Source: Symbiodinium natans
Lineage: Eukaryota; Sar; Dinophyceae; Suessiales; Symbiodiniaceae
Reading direction: 5' to 3'
Length of the DNA: 49,247 nucleotides
Assembly: GCA_905221605.1 (NCBI GenBank)
Contig: CAJNDS010000941.1
Location: forward strand, 1-49,247
In this document: piece by piece, positions 23,001 through 33,700 of the stretch
How positions within the stretch are numbered: position 1 is the first letter of the stretch
How the letters are laid out: each line of letters starts with the position of its first letter
Position numbers and translations under genes: made by a program
Notes under the pieces: model-generated
Database searches by the model: none
Told to the model about the DNA's origin: nothing
Seen by the model: the letters and a program-made list of their open reading frames with translations, nothing else

Positions 23001-25734
23001 GGGGCTTGGGGCCTTGGGGGGCTGTGGGGAGGGCTTTGGAGGGTTTAGGACTTTGGGGTGAGTTTTTGGCAGCTCTCGAACCTTGCGTGCCTTAGATGCC
23101 TTGGACTGGAGACATCCGGCTGTCCTGACTCGGCAACTCTTGGCAGGATGTTTGCTGGGAGTGCGGGTGGGAAGGCTACCTCGGGTCTTTAATGGGATGG
23201 ACGCCCCCAAAGCCCCAATCGGCCGTTCGAGTGGGCATATGCGCAAATGGGTGGCGAAAGCCCGGTGTCACAATCAAAAAAATCAGCCCTCCAACATCCC
23301 TGATGTTTGGGGCCGCGAGCAACCAGGCGCCCGGCCCATCACAGGAGGAGCCACTGGGACCTGGCGGTTCAGGGTTTAGGGTTCAGGGTTCAGGGTTCAG
23401 GGTTTAGAGTTTAGAGTTTAGGGTTTAGGGTTTAGGGTTTAGGGTTTAGGGTTTGGGTTCAGGGTGTAGGGTTTAGGGTTTAGGGGGAGGCAAGGGCGAC
23501 TAAGGGGGGGCGTGCAGGGTTTTGGGTTTGCTCCTGGGCTTCGTACCACGCACAAGGGCCACTGTCATGAACCGAAGCCCTGAGCTCTAAACCTTGAACC
23601 CTGGAGATCTGAGTCTCAAACCCTAGTCAAGCCCTAAACACCCTCAAACCCTAATCAAACCCTAAACCCTAAACCCTAAACCCTAAACCCGAAACCCTAA
23701 ACCCTAAACCCTAAACACCCTAAGCCCTGATCGGCCTCTATCGGCACGGGCGCGCTGGCACCATCTCGGTAGGGCTGGGCCACGCAAGGAGATTAGGGTT
23801 GAGGGTTTCGGGTTTAGGGTTTAGGGTTTAGGGTTTCGGGTTTAGGGTTTAGGGTTTAGGGTTTAGGGTTTCGGGTTTAGGGTTTAATGATTCAACCATG
23901 CCTTTGCTCTGCCCCTTGACCCCGATGCTCCACGGCTGTGGGCCCTGGCGCAGCTCCTCAGGGCGCGCCGGCCTTGTTTCAAGAGGGTTTCAGGGTTTAG
24001 GGTTTGGGGTTTAGGGTTTAGGGTTTAGGGTTCAGAGTTCAGGGTTTAGGGTTTAGGGTTTAGGGCTTAGGGTCTAGGGTCTAGGGTCTAGGGTTTAGGG
24101 TTGAGGGTTTAGGGTTCAGGGTTCAGGGCAGGGCACCACAACATTCAAACGCAGCAGATAGATTTGGGCTTTTAAACCTCCGTGGTTTACTAGGCCTGGC
24201 GTTTGAGACTTAGGGCGTGGGGCTTTAGGCTTGGGGTTTGGGGTTTGGGATAAAGTGTAGGGTGTAGGGTCATGGATGTCAAATCCCCAGCCTTGCGTTG
24301 AGATCACGGCTAGCTTGGAGCGGGCTTCAGAGATCTGACACGCAAGCGGGGTTGCTGAAAATTGTGGCCCCATATAATATTTGGGTTCCCTGAATCTCAG
24401 GACTCATATTCTAAGTAAGCAACTCCACGTTGGAACAATCTCGTCTTTAGACTGCACACTAAGTTCAAGGCTCCGCCGGCGGGTCCTGAACGGACTGTAC
24501 ATGAACCTCAGCCACGTCCAGTCATCAAAGATCACTTCTGCTCGGAGAGCAGTGCCCCCGGTAGGCCCGGTAGGCATTGGCTGAGGTAGGCTAACTAAGT
24601 TCAACGCCACATGTAATAGCCGCCGATGGTTTGTAGATATACCCATAACGCCCCTTATTCGGGAAGGAGCTCACATGCGAAGGGAAGGGGCGCAGAGCAA
24701 AAACGACACGCTCATGGAGCACCCTAAACCCTATCATATTCACACAGAAATTTAGCTGACATCAAAACTGATAAACCCTACAAAAACCCACGAACACAAC
24801 ATAAAGCCTAACCCCTCTACCCTTGCCTCTTCACCGTCCCCCACCGAAGTCCCGGCTGGCTCCGGCTCTGTTGGCGGCGGCCTGGCTCCCCCCAGATGCG
24901 GCCCCCAGGGTTTGAAGGGGGTGTAGGGTTTAGGGTTTTGGGGATTAGGGTTTAGGGTTAGGGTTTAGGTTTAGATATAAGAAGGGGTTTCCTGAATTCC
25001 GGGGTTCGTAATGGTAAGGGAATCCTACTATTGGGGCTTCTTGGGGGCTCCCCTATTTTCGTAAACCCCATATGTGCGCCTTCATGAACTACTTCCGGGA
25101 GGCTCATGAGCAGCAACAATTAGGGTTAGTAGGGTATTTCGGGTGCTTATACCCATGAACCTTTATGAACTATCCGGAGCATGATGTTGGGGAGCACTCC
25201 CCATCAGCCCTGCGCCTCCCAAATGAGCCAGCAAGCTTAGAATCCCCGAGACCCCCCCAGCACACCCTGAACACCAAAAAAGGCCCCAAACCCTTAAAAC
25301 CCAAAACCCCAAGAAATCTCAAACCCTACAACCCTTAACCCTGTGCACCCTCAACCCCACGCGCCCTAAAGTTCCCACTCGACTCGCACCAGCCTGGGGG
25401 CTTCTTGCACCACACCTGCATTTGGGGAGGCATCGGCAGGTTTGGCTTGCGGGCTTCGGGGTTTAGGCGGGGGCTTGGGGCGGTAGGGTGGTTTAGGGTG
25501 TGTGGGGCTCAGGGGCATACCTAGCTTAGAGGGTTTAGGCATGTAGGGCTTAGGGCGGCCACCTGTCACATGTAGGATGTTCGTTAGTTCGGACCAGTCT
25601 TCCGAACCATCAACCTCACCCTGGACTCTCTGCGCGCCCAAGAAACCTTGCACACCCTGCAACCCGCCAAAGTCATGTGAGCGGCCTCCGCTGGACTCTG
25701 CGGGTGCGGGTGGCTGCTCGGGCCTGTGTCGCAT
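20083..25734 (-). CDS. Proline/glutamate-rich gene with triplicated mini-exon
   Basis: The first exon 25734-25563 starts MRHRPEQPPAPAESSGG. Its ATG is two bases after CCCTTTTCAAG, a good trans-splice acceptor. Further exons: 24881-24827 (PPPTEPEPAGTSVGDGEE), 23972-23902 (PARPEELRQGPQPWSIGV), 23764-23736, 23360-23331 (VPVAPPVMGR), 23179-23082 (VAFPPALPANILPRVAES), 22889-22841 (PMDTLEEPEPDPEDGE), 22591-22547, 21257-21210, 21004-20966, 20463-20415 (AAAAAIEVGRELRFEE), 20181-20083 (LTLASSLDGAEASTGRGA). From 23764 to 20463 all phases agree. Two joins (25563 to 24881, and 20415 to 20181) do not, so exons are missing. The protein is mostly disordered, Pro/Glu/Ala-rich, with no catalytic motif. Function unknown. 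Introns carry many telomere-like arrays. Confidence 0.5.
20220..20240. repeat. C homopolymer
   Basis: About 20 consecutive C with flanking CTCC. Confidence 0.9.
20500..20595. repeat. GTTGACGGA 9-mer minisatellite
   Basis: Four to five GTTGACGGA units preceded by diverging TTTACGA(A/C)G relatives, suggesting growth of the repeat from left to right. Confidence 0.85.
20966..21004 (-). CDS. Mini-exon copy 3 (KLPQPPSF motif)
   Basis: AG|GCC opens AKLPQPPSFATSE and a GC donor follows directly. 13 codons, phase 0-0. Homologous to the exons at 21210-21257 and 22547-22591. Confidence 0.6.
21210..21257 (-). CDS. Mini-exon copy 2 (RLPQPQSF motif)
   Basis: AG|GAG opens EPARLPQPQSFATVSE, 16 codons, phase 0-0, ended by GAG|GCCTGC. 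Confidence 0.6.
21622..21745. repeat. CACCAAG heptamer minisatellite
   Basis: About 17 near-perfect 7-base units, bordered by CACCAA(A/C) hexamer and heptamer variants out to 21590 and 21800. Reading it as protein gives only repeated Lys-His-Gln-Ala-Pro-Ser-Thr. Not coding. Confidence 0.97.
21800..22540. other. Gene-free intron or spacer
   Basis: CACC-rich sequence to 21860, a CG-rich palindromic patch (TTGCGCGCCCGCGCGAGCG) near 21900, then an AT-rich stretch at 22230-22290. No exon found. Confidence 0.4.
22547..22591 (-). CDS. Mini-exon copy 1 (KLPQPPSF motif)
   Basis: AG|GAG opens ETQKLPQPPSFVASE, 15 codons, phase 0-0, GC donor (GAG|GCGGGC). It joins in phase to the exon at 22889-22841. 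Confidence 0.6.
22720..22830. repeat. CCCTAAA / CCCCAAA mixed array
   Basis: About fifteen units in which AACCCTA alternates with AACCCCA. Confidence 0.9.
23368..24130. repeat. Series of telomere-like arrays, both orientations
   Basis: TTTAGGG with TTCAGGG at 23368-23490, CCCTAAA at 23630-23720, TTTAGGG at 23795-23888 and 23990-24125. The exons at 23764-23736 and 23972-23902 sit between arrays. Confidence 0.95.
24280..24720 (-). other. Weak exon candidates
   Basis: One minus-strand frame (about 24339-24291) reads ISEARSKLAVISTQ before a GC donor. Another at 24560-24430 reads AEVIFDDWTWLRFMYSPF. The plus strand is also open there (VLNGLYMNLSHVQSS). Unresolved. Confidence 0.25.
24985..25070. 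repeat. Dispersed repeat, second copy
   Basis: Related to 14650-14745 (see that entry). It is followed at 25085-25170 by ATGAACCTTT / TTCATGAACT motifs reminiscent of the CTACTTG element ends. Confidence 0.5.
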
Positions 25735-25770
25735 GGCTTGAAAAGGGACGCTTGCTTAGGATGCTGGATT

Positions 25771-27060
25771 TTATAGGGCTCTTGACTTGCTTGTGTCCGG
25801 GCTATAGGGTGCTCCTTGGGAGCCCCAAGACGTTTCTTGTAGATTCCCTAAGAACCCCACAAGGGGTTTCGCGACAAGAAGGGGGGTCTTAGAACAAGAG
25901 CCTGCAAGAAACAAATGGTGCCTTAAGCCTTCGAGGTGGTCTTGGGCACATGCCCCGGCTGATTGCAGAGCTCCGGGCGGCTTCGGCGCATCTTCATGCA
26001 CCGCCGGCGCTGCGGGCGCAGCACCTGCCGCGGAACCCCGGCAGCTACTTGGAGGTTCGCAGGCAGTCAAAGCCGGAGCAACAAGTCGGGGAACCCATGG
26101 CCCTAACTGGTGATAGCAACTTCCCGCTTTTTCTTCAATCCCCACAAGGCTCCTGGGAGCAATCATCCTGACGCCATGATTTCTGGATGCCAGACATATT
26201 GTCAAACCCAGGGCCCTGCCTTTCGACGCCTCATCCTGTACAGCGTGAGCAGCGGCTTCTGCAATGTGAGAGTCCACGGAGCCTGAGAGCAAAAAGACCA
26301 GGTTTCTGGGGACCGAGCCGAAGCAACCATTTCTGCAAACCATCGAATTGAGAAACAAGGCCATCCAAGGGAGGCCCTGGAGCGAATGAAAGCTCGAGCC
26401 CAACAAACTGCACCTCAAAGGCCCGAAACCCATCCCTCAAGCAACTCAAGCGTGCCAGCACCACTGCCCTGTTCGGTGCTCATTGCTCCGAGTTGACGCG
26501 AATTACTGGACCTGGGCTGTTGGCATCGGGCCTTCACCACCCCCGCTTGCTCAACTGCCCGTAGGGTCTCTTCTTCGGGCTTCAAGCCCAGAGGGCTCGG
26601 ACAAGATCGTGTCATATCAGAGACACCCTCACTGGTACTCAAAGAAAGTACCTCCGAGACTTTGAAAGGGCCCAGAGATTCTTGAAATGACTTAGCACAG
26701 CCCTCAAAGCATGGAGCTTGCAGCGGCTAAGACCCTCAATTCGAGGCCGGGAGGCGGCGACTGCTGTTCGGGCGAGCTGGGCCTTTCTCTCCGCGGCTGA
26801 AGGAAAGCTCTGGAGACTCGACGTTCTCGGGCTTTGGGTTCTTTCGCTGTGCCAAGACTTAGGGCTTGCGTGCTTGTGTCGGAGAACATGCCACATGCCA
26901 TAGGACGTCCCCACTCCAGTTGCACCGCTGCAGAAGTCTGAATACCTTTCTGCCTTAACCGCTGTAAGACCAACTCAAACACAGCTCTTGCAGACCAGAA
27001 CAGCGAGCTTGTAGTGCGAATGCACCGGAAAGCCGTGAGCACAAGCATCAGCAACCCCCC
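25771..27060. other. Region with competing open frames, no gene chosen
   Basis: Long frames overlap on the minus strand (GSVDSHIAEAAAHAVQDE in one frame, FEVQFVGLELSFAPGPPL in another) and on the plus strand (YLEVRRQSKPEQQVGEPM). No splice-consistent chain or family motif was found. It may be a decayed mobile element. Confidence 0.3.
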
Positions 27061-27084
27061 GCCTGGTGTGGTCGTCTGGCTCGC

Positions 27085-27190
27085 CTTTAGGGTTTAGGGT
27101 GTAGGGTTTGGGGTTTAGGGTTTAGGGTTTGGGGTTTAGGGTTTAGGGTTTAAGGTTTTCGGGTTTTGGGTTTAGGGTTTAGGGTTTAGA
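27085..27190. repeat. TTTAGGG array with variants
   Basis: About a dozen units including TGTAGGG and TTTTGGG. Confidence 0.9.
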
Positions 27191-28139
27191 TTTTGGGTTT
27201 ACCAGGCTTTGTGGCGTGGCTTTTCGGGGGCTTCCCAGCCAGTACTGGGCATCACGATCGCCAAAATGGAAGATTCAAGCCATCCTCAAACCCTAAGGCC
27301 CCCCAAAGCACCCAAACCTCAAACGCACCCACCCGAACCCAAAACCGCAACAATCCCCAAACCCTGAAGCCCAGAGAGTCGATGCCCAAGAAGCTCAGGG
27401 AGTCGATTTACCAGGGGCTTCGCAGACTTCCGGGGTGGGGATTCCGGGGGGGGGGGTGCCTGGAGGCCCAGCACCCCAGAAGCTTGCTTTTAAGGGGGGC
27501 TGAGGGGGCTTCGGATGCTTGGGGCTTCGTCAAGGGTCGCGTCTCCGCGCCCTCACGCACACCCGCAACCTCCAAGGCCCCCGCGGAGTCGGCGACTGCC
27601 CCTCAACCTCAAGTTTGGTGTTGGTTTGACTGGAGGGCCCTTGCTGGTACCCTAGACTGCGTGGAGTGAACTGCTCTGGGCGCCAAAAAAAGGCCCGAAG
27701 GGGTTTCAGTCTTAGGGCACCTGTGTCGCCTTAGACGAATAGGTTTCTGATTCTATTTGGGGTGGCTAGCAGGGTCTTCCCTCGGGCATCGCCGATCCCT
27801 AAACCCAAGGGCGCGAAGGAAGCGGCGGCATCTTTTCAGCTCCAAACTGCTGCTGCAGAGCGAGCCAGGCGATTTGCCAGCACAACGGTCTGTGTTTACG
27901 GGTTTTGGGGGTGATGGGGCGTTTATGGCTTTCGTGAGGCTTGGGGGCTTGTAGGGGTCTGTCACTTGAGCTTTGGTGACGACAGACTTCGGAGGGCGGG
28001 TCTCACGCTTCCGCATACTCTTCACGGGGCTGCAGCGTCACCTTCCCAATATCTCCCCAACTCCATCTGGGCCCAGAGACCTCCCTTGCGAAGCCTGTGA
28101 AGGTCTAAGAATATAAGGTCCAGCCCCCAGTGGGAAGTT
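27190..28139. other. Spacer between proline-rich gene and fucosyltransferase
   Basis: C-rich degenerate repeats to 27370, a G-tract at 27450, then unique sequence. A minus-strand frame at about 28025-27760 (RETRPPKSVVTKAQVTDP, then YKPPSLTKAINAPSPPKP) is proline-rich and could be an exon. No start or splice support. Confidence 0.25.
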
Positions 28140-29908
28140 TTAAACTTCACCGGGAGGGAACACTTTTTTAGCGATGCAGGCCCGCAGGCGCTGCTTGTTG
28201 GCGGAGTCTAGATGGCCCTGGCTATGTACAATCCAGTCCGCCAGTGGCTTTGGATACCTTGGCTAGGCTTCGGGTACTTCCTAGAAGAGCAGCCCTCATG
28301 TTGGCTCAGGTGCCCCCCCTGAAGTCGTGAATTCCAAACCCTCAGCCCTCAGCCCCTCAGCCCTAAGTTGAGAGGTTTCCGTAAGTTAAGGGGCACCTGG
28401 TTGTGAGGTTCCTATCAGAAGGACCATCGCACGCTAGGGCTACGTACCCTTATCCACTCTGGTGGGCAATCTTGCAGTGCTTGCAAACTTTGTAGAGGCA
28501 CCCTCCAAAACTCTGAACCTGTTAAAACGTTGAGCCCTAAACCCAAAACCCGAACCCCCCCCCCCACTGAACTCGCAGCTGAGGAGCGAATCGAAGGCCA
28601 GCACGCACTTGGAATTCCTCGGCCCCCCCCCTGAAGACTCGAAACCGACGTTCCCTCGGATTCCTCTCAAAATCTGAAGGGGGTCCTACTTGAGGTTGAG
28701 GGTATCCCCGGGACTGGAGTCTGGCCAAGAGTCAAGACCCCGGGCACCCACGAGAAGGCGCTCGGGGCCTGGATGAGGATGTCAGCATGGGCCATGTGGG
28801 TCCAATCGTTGAGTTCCTCGTGGAACAGGGCCCCCTTTTGCCATCAGCTTCACTGCAGGGTCCTCCCTTACAAGAGCTACCGCCAACTTGACCTACATGA
28901 AGAACCTCCCTGAGCCCCGTTACCCGATAGGGCATACCTTACCCCATAGGGTGCCCCCTAAGAGCCCTGTGCCTCGCCATTCAGGTGCACCCGCATCTCT
29001 TGGGAGCGGTACCCATCGAAGTCTTTGGAGGAGTAGGCGCCACCTTCGGTGGAGCTGAAGACGTGGACCTCTGCCGAACGATGCAGCTCCGCCAGCGCAT
29101 CCTTCACCGCCTCCACCAGGCCCATGTAAATCTCATCCGCCACGTTCCGGTGCGCCCAGTGCTCATGGTTGTTCAGATCACCGCGGCGCACATGCACGGC
29201 GACGTGGATGGCCTTGCCGGCAAAGTGGACGGCCTTCGAGCGCTGGAGGAGCGTGGCTTGCCTGAGGCGCTGTTGAAACTCCGGGGTCAGGTAGTCGACG
29301 AACTCCCGGCCATTGCCGCACTCCTCAATCAGGATGCTCTGGTGCGGCCCAAAGGGCCGGCCACTCTGACTGATGGCCTCCTGGATGGCCTCGGGCCCGA
29401 AGAGGCAAACGTCGAAGTGGGGTTCCGGAGCCAGGCGTCGGATGCCCTTGTAGTTGGTACCCAGTAGCTCGGTCATGCACTTGGGGATGTACACTCCATG
29501 CTCCCTTTCTGATGGGTTCGGCAGGAGGCCACCGAAGTTTAGGTTCAGATGCGCCGCCAAGGCCATGAAATTGATGAGGCTAGCAGCCCTCTGACCCAAG
29601 CCATCCCAGCGCTCAACACCATAGATGGTGGCCGCATTTGGGTCATTCAGGCACAGGGAGCAGTTCCAGGCGCTCAGTCCGATGGAGGGATCCAAGTCTT
29701 TCACAAGCTTCATCTGCTTTTTGCTGTGCGCCTGAGGCATCTGGCCGGACTGCGCGTCACACGTGATGCTCGGGATCGGGGAGCAGCTCATTCTGCTCGC
29801 CGTTTGCAGCAGGGAGGCCTCCGAAGACTCGCATTCCGAGCCCTGACATGCGGCAAAGCTGCACCCCGGCAGTAGAAAAGCAAGGAATCCCAGGAAGGCG
29901 ACTCGCAT
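28140..29908 (-). CDS. Secretory-pathway fucosyltransferase-like glycosyltransferase, 4 exons
   Basis: Exons 29908-28973, 28834-28734, 28617-28573 and 28257-28140 total 1200 nt, 399 residues, with GC, GA and GT donors. MRVAFLGFLAFLLPGCSFA is a signal peptide or signal anchor. AVHVRRGDLNNHEHW carries the HxRRxD motif that marks the donor-binding site of alpha-1,2/alpha-1,6 and protein O-fucosyltransferases. A later AELHRSAEVHVFSS and the exon-2 motif ADILIQAPSAFSWVPGVL match the C-terminal donor-binding half of GT-B fold fucosyltransferases and NodZ-like enzymes. The last exon reads YPKPLADWIVHSQGHLD and ends KKVFPPGEV. The ATG at 29908 is chosen over upstream in-frame ATGs because it begins the signal peptide and lies two bases after TTGTTTAG. 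Acceptor and linkage cannot be told from sequence. Confidence 0.8.
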
Positions 29909-29909
29909 C

Positions 29910-29925
29910 TCTAAACAAACAATTT
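29910..29925 (-). promoter_or_regulatory. Candidate spliced-leader acceptor of the fucosyltransferase gene
   Basis: In transcript sense AATTGTTTGTTTAG|AG is followed at once by ATG. This would leave a native 5' leader of only two bases. Confidence 0.45.
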
Positions 29926-30029
29926 GGTGCGGTCTCGGACAGGGTGCGGCTGCGGCACGTGCAGCGGAAAGATCTCCAGCCCACAACGCACAACACCCCA
30001 ACATCCCTGCAAGCATCTTCACCCCTCGC

Positions 30030-30768
30030 CTACATCAGGAAGCCAGGAGAACCAGCGGCCCCACCCCAAGATCCAGACAAAAAACAAAAAAAGAAACGAT
30101 CAGCATATACACAGATATAGGAAGACCGGCAAAAACACCCTCTGCTGCCAGTGACTATTAGGCGTAGGACCGGCCCACGGGCCAGGTCCCACAAGTTCCA
30201 GAGCCCGGATTCCGAGGTCCCCGCAGGTCGGCTTCCGACCTCACTGCCCGGGCTCTTCACTTTGGCGGGGTTGGGGCTTAGGGTTTAGGGTTTAGGGTTT
30301 TTTACAGTTTAGGGTTTAGGGTTAGAGCTTTGAAGAGACTTATATAAAAAGATAGAACGGGTTTGGGACCGAGGGCAGGGACGGCACTTCAAGACCCTTT
30401 GGGTCGCTTGAGACGCATTAAGTCCAGTACTCCAGAACCCTTAGTCTATTTGGGCATTTCTCAAGATTCATGGCCCAAGCACAATCTTTCCTACCAAGCA
30501 CCGAGGACGCTTCAAAGCTTTTGGTTGTAGTCTCCAGTTCCCCTCAGAGCCCATTGCCCACAACCCCTGAATCACGGAACTTCGCCTCAAGTTTGGAAGC
30601 GCCAAAAGAGTCCCGCATTCAGACGTGCCAGAGTTTGAGGGCGGCACTGGCTGAGAGGTAGAGCCGCGCCGTCCTGGCGGGTTGACTTCAGACATGTGGG
30701 GCGGCCCACCAGGGCATGCGAAAGGACTGCGAATTCGGTCTTAGACCAAGAGTTTCTGTTCGTGATGC
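30030..30768. other. Spacer between kinase and fucosyltransferase genes
   Basis: Contains TTTAGGG copies at 30275-30325. A plus-strand ATG frame at 30470-30661 (MAQAQSFLPSTEDASKLL to TAG) is protein-like but isolated, with no supporting signal. Confidence 0.35.
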
Positions 30769-33700
30769 TCATGGCAAGCGCTGGAATCCCACCCGCGGCT
30801 CCTGGATGTCCTCATCCTCTTCCATGATTTGAGGCAGCTGCGATTGCGACTGCAACTGGCCGAGCGGGGGGCGCCACGACGAGGTTGGAGTCAACTTCTT
30901 GGCTTCTTGGATCTGGCCCCGACAATTAGGAAGAAAAACGCCCCCTGAGCCTTAAACACGGCCTTCAAGTCCTAAACCCTACCCTTCCCTGCAACGACCC
31001 GCCTTGGGGAAGATGTCCACGTCTGGGACATCATCCGGTGCTTCTTCGGGGGGAACGAGCTCGCAAAGCCGATTCCCTTGGCGTGAGACATCAGTTCAAG
31101 GGTTTCATGGGGTTTGGCTCCAGGGTTTGTAACCTAGGGGCTTAGGAGTTCGCGAGCTGCACCGCCGCCAGATGCGATCTTACATCCTTGACACAAAAAC
31201 CCAGAGCCTCCGAGGACCTGCTCAGGGGCCGGCCGTCCGTATCGTCCAACCAGGAGTGATCCAAGAGTTGCTGTGCCGTAGGGCGCTCGTCGGGTTTCTG
31301 CGAGGGCTGCAGTCAGTGGTTCAGACCCGTTTATTGGGTTGGGAGACCTTTGACGATAGGGTGGTTGAGGCTGAGGGCTTAGGGGTTTTGAGAGTTGAGG
31401 AGAGAGCAGAGAAGGCTTTTAGAGCTTGGTGCGTATTCGAGTTGTGGGGTTCACGAGCCCCCTAAAGCTCCCAAACTTCCCTAAGCCCGAAGCCCTAAAA
31501 CCCCAAGTGTATGTGTATATCTATATATATATATATGTATATATATAGATATAGGGTATATATGATATACATAGAAAAATAGATATATATATATATATAT
31601 ATAGATACATATATATATATATGTACAATTATGTATGCATCTGACATATATATATATATATATATATATATGTTATATATATATATATACATTATACATA
31701 TATGTTATAGATATATATGTATATATCACCGGGAACCTCTGTGGAGTTTTAGGGCCACTCCCCCTCTCTGAGGGTTCCAAGAGATTAATTCCAGAGCGGT
31801 AAAAAATATCGGCTACCAAGTCGGAGGGCTCTGCTCTCGCGAGGGGTGCGGGGTTAAAGGCTCAGACCCGAACTCCGACTTTTTGAGGGCTTAGGGTTTA
31901 GGGTTTAGGGTTCAGGGTTCAGGGTTCAGGGTTCAGGGTTATATAGAGTTCAGGGTTTTTGGTTCAGGACTCGGGGTTCCGAGCTCCCACGCCATCCGCG
32001 AGCACTGCATCACGATGCTTCGAAGCAGCTCATCCTACAGGCTCTGCATTCCGTGGGCTTTTTGGGGCTTTGGGGGGTTTAGGGCTTTCAAGGGCTTTGG
32101 GGCTTTGGGGTTTAAGGGCTAGGGGTTTAGGGTTTCAGGGTTCAGGGTTCAGGGCTGCTGTTCACCTACCACGCACTCGACGGGCGTCATGCGTTGTGAC
32201 TAGCGGGAAGGGAATCCACAGCGGCAAGTTGTGTGGATGTAGGGGGCAACAACTTTACGAGATCCCGTCTGCGTGGTAAGGGCTGGCCCTACTTCACCTT
32301 GCATGAGAAAGTTTTCAGGCTTGCCAGGAGCATCCTAAACCCTAAAGCCCTAGACCGCTTCAATGCTGTTCGAGAGTGCCTTCACCCTGCGAAGGTTTCG
32401 CGGACGCTCACCGGCGAGGACCTTCTTGTAGATCTGCCCTCGGAATGCAGACAAGGAAGCTAGGAATTTGCGAATGTACCCTAAGCCCTAAACCCTAACT
32501 TCTTAAACCCTAAGCGGCCCTAAACCCCAAACCGTACACCTGCTGGACGAAGCTCCACCTGAGATGCAACTGAACCCTGGCTGGTGGGCACTTTTTGGGC
32601 ACTTGAACCAAGACTGTGGCCAGCATCCTTCAGGCTTTTGGACGTTCAGGGCATTCCGGTCGATGCAAGAATCCTTGGGCTTTAAAGCTCGTTTCGTTGG
32701 TCTAAGGTTGCACGTGAACTTTGGAAGCCTGAAGCTCTTAACCCTAAACCCTGAATCCTACAAACCTTAAACCCTCTAAAACCTTAAATCCTGTATTAGA
32801 CCCCACAAGCCCTAAGAACCAAAAACCCTATGCCCCTTACCCTAAACCCTAAACCCGAAACCCGAAACCCTAAACCCTAAACCCTAAGCCACCAAGCCCG
32901 AATTCCCTTCCTGAAGCCCACCTGGAGTGTCACACTCGCTCCAGGGCTGCTCCCTGCCAATCATCTCCTGACGGTTTTCAGGATTGGGAGTTTAGGGTTT
33001 AGGGTTTAGGGCTTAGGGTTTAGGGTTTAGGATTTAGGGTTTAGGGCTTAGGGGTTTTGGGTTCAGGTCCGGCGAAGTTTCGAGGAAATTGTCGATAAGA
33101 GAAGGCTTTCCCTTTCAAACTTCAGAAGAAGTTCAGGTTGCAGGGGCTTGAACGGTTTGCAGGGGGGGGGGGGGGGGAGGGTTCAGGCGCTTAAGCGACG
33201 CTCCAGGAGGACCATTCCGAAGGCGTAGATGTCAACGGACGTGCCGTAGTTCTCCTTGCACGATCAAAAAAAGAAGTTCAGAAAGACAGACTCTTCAACT
33301 AGGCTCGGCACACCGCCCCTTCCCAAAACACGTTACAAGCCTGAACCTCTGGGGGACATCCCTGCCCTAGAACCCTGAACCCTGCCATTCGCGTAGCGTC
33401 ATCGTAAATCTCCGGGGCGATGAAGTCCACCGTCCCGACGATCGACCGGGCTACTGCGCAGGACTCACGCAAAGTCGTGGACAAGCCAAGGTCTCCGATC
33501 ACGATGTCCCCGCGGTTGCCTTCAGAGAGACTTCTTAACAGGGGAAATAAGGTCCCTGTTGAAGAGAGCCAGAAGAGGATTAAGAAGAGTTCTCTTTTAA
33601 GGGTGAGGGTTCAACAGAGAACTTCTGAAACACCGTCGTCCTCGCAGGCTTCAAGGCTTGAAGAGGTTCAGCACCACGCCTCTCTCTGCTTCAGAGAAAC

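Noticed and set aside
28985-29467. Plus-strand 160-residue frame
   Set aside because: Antisense shadow of the fucosyltransferase first exon.
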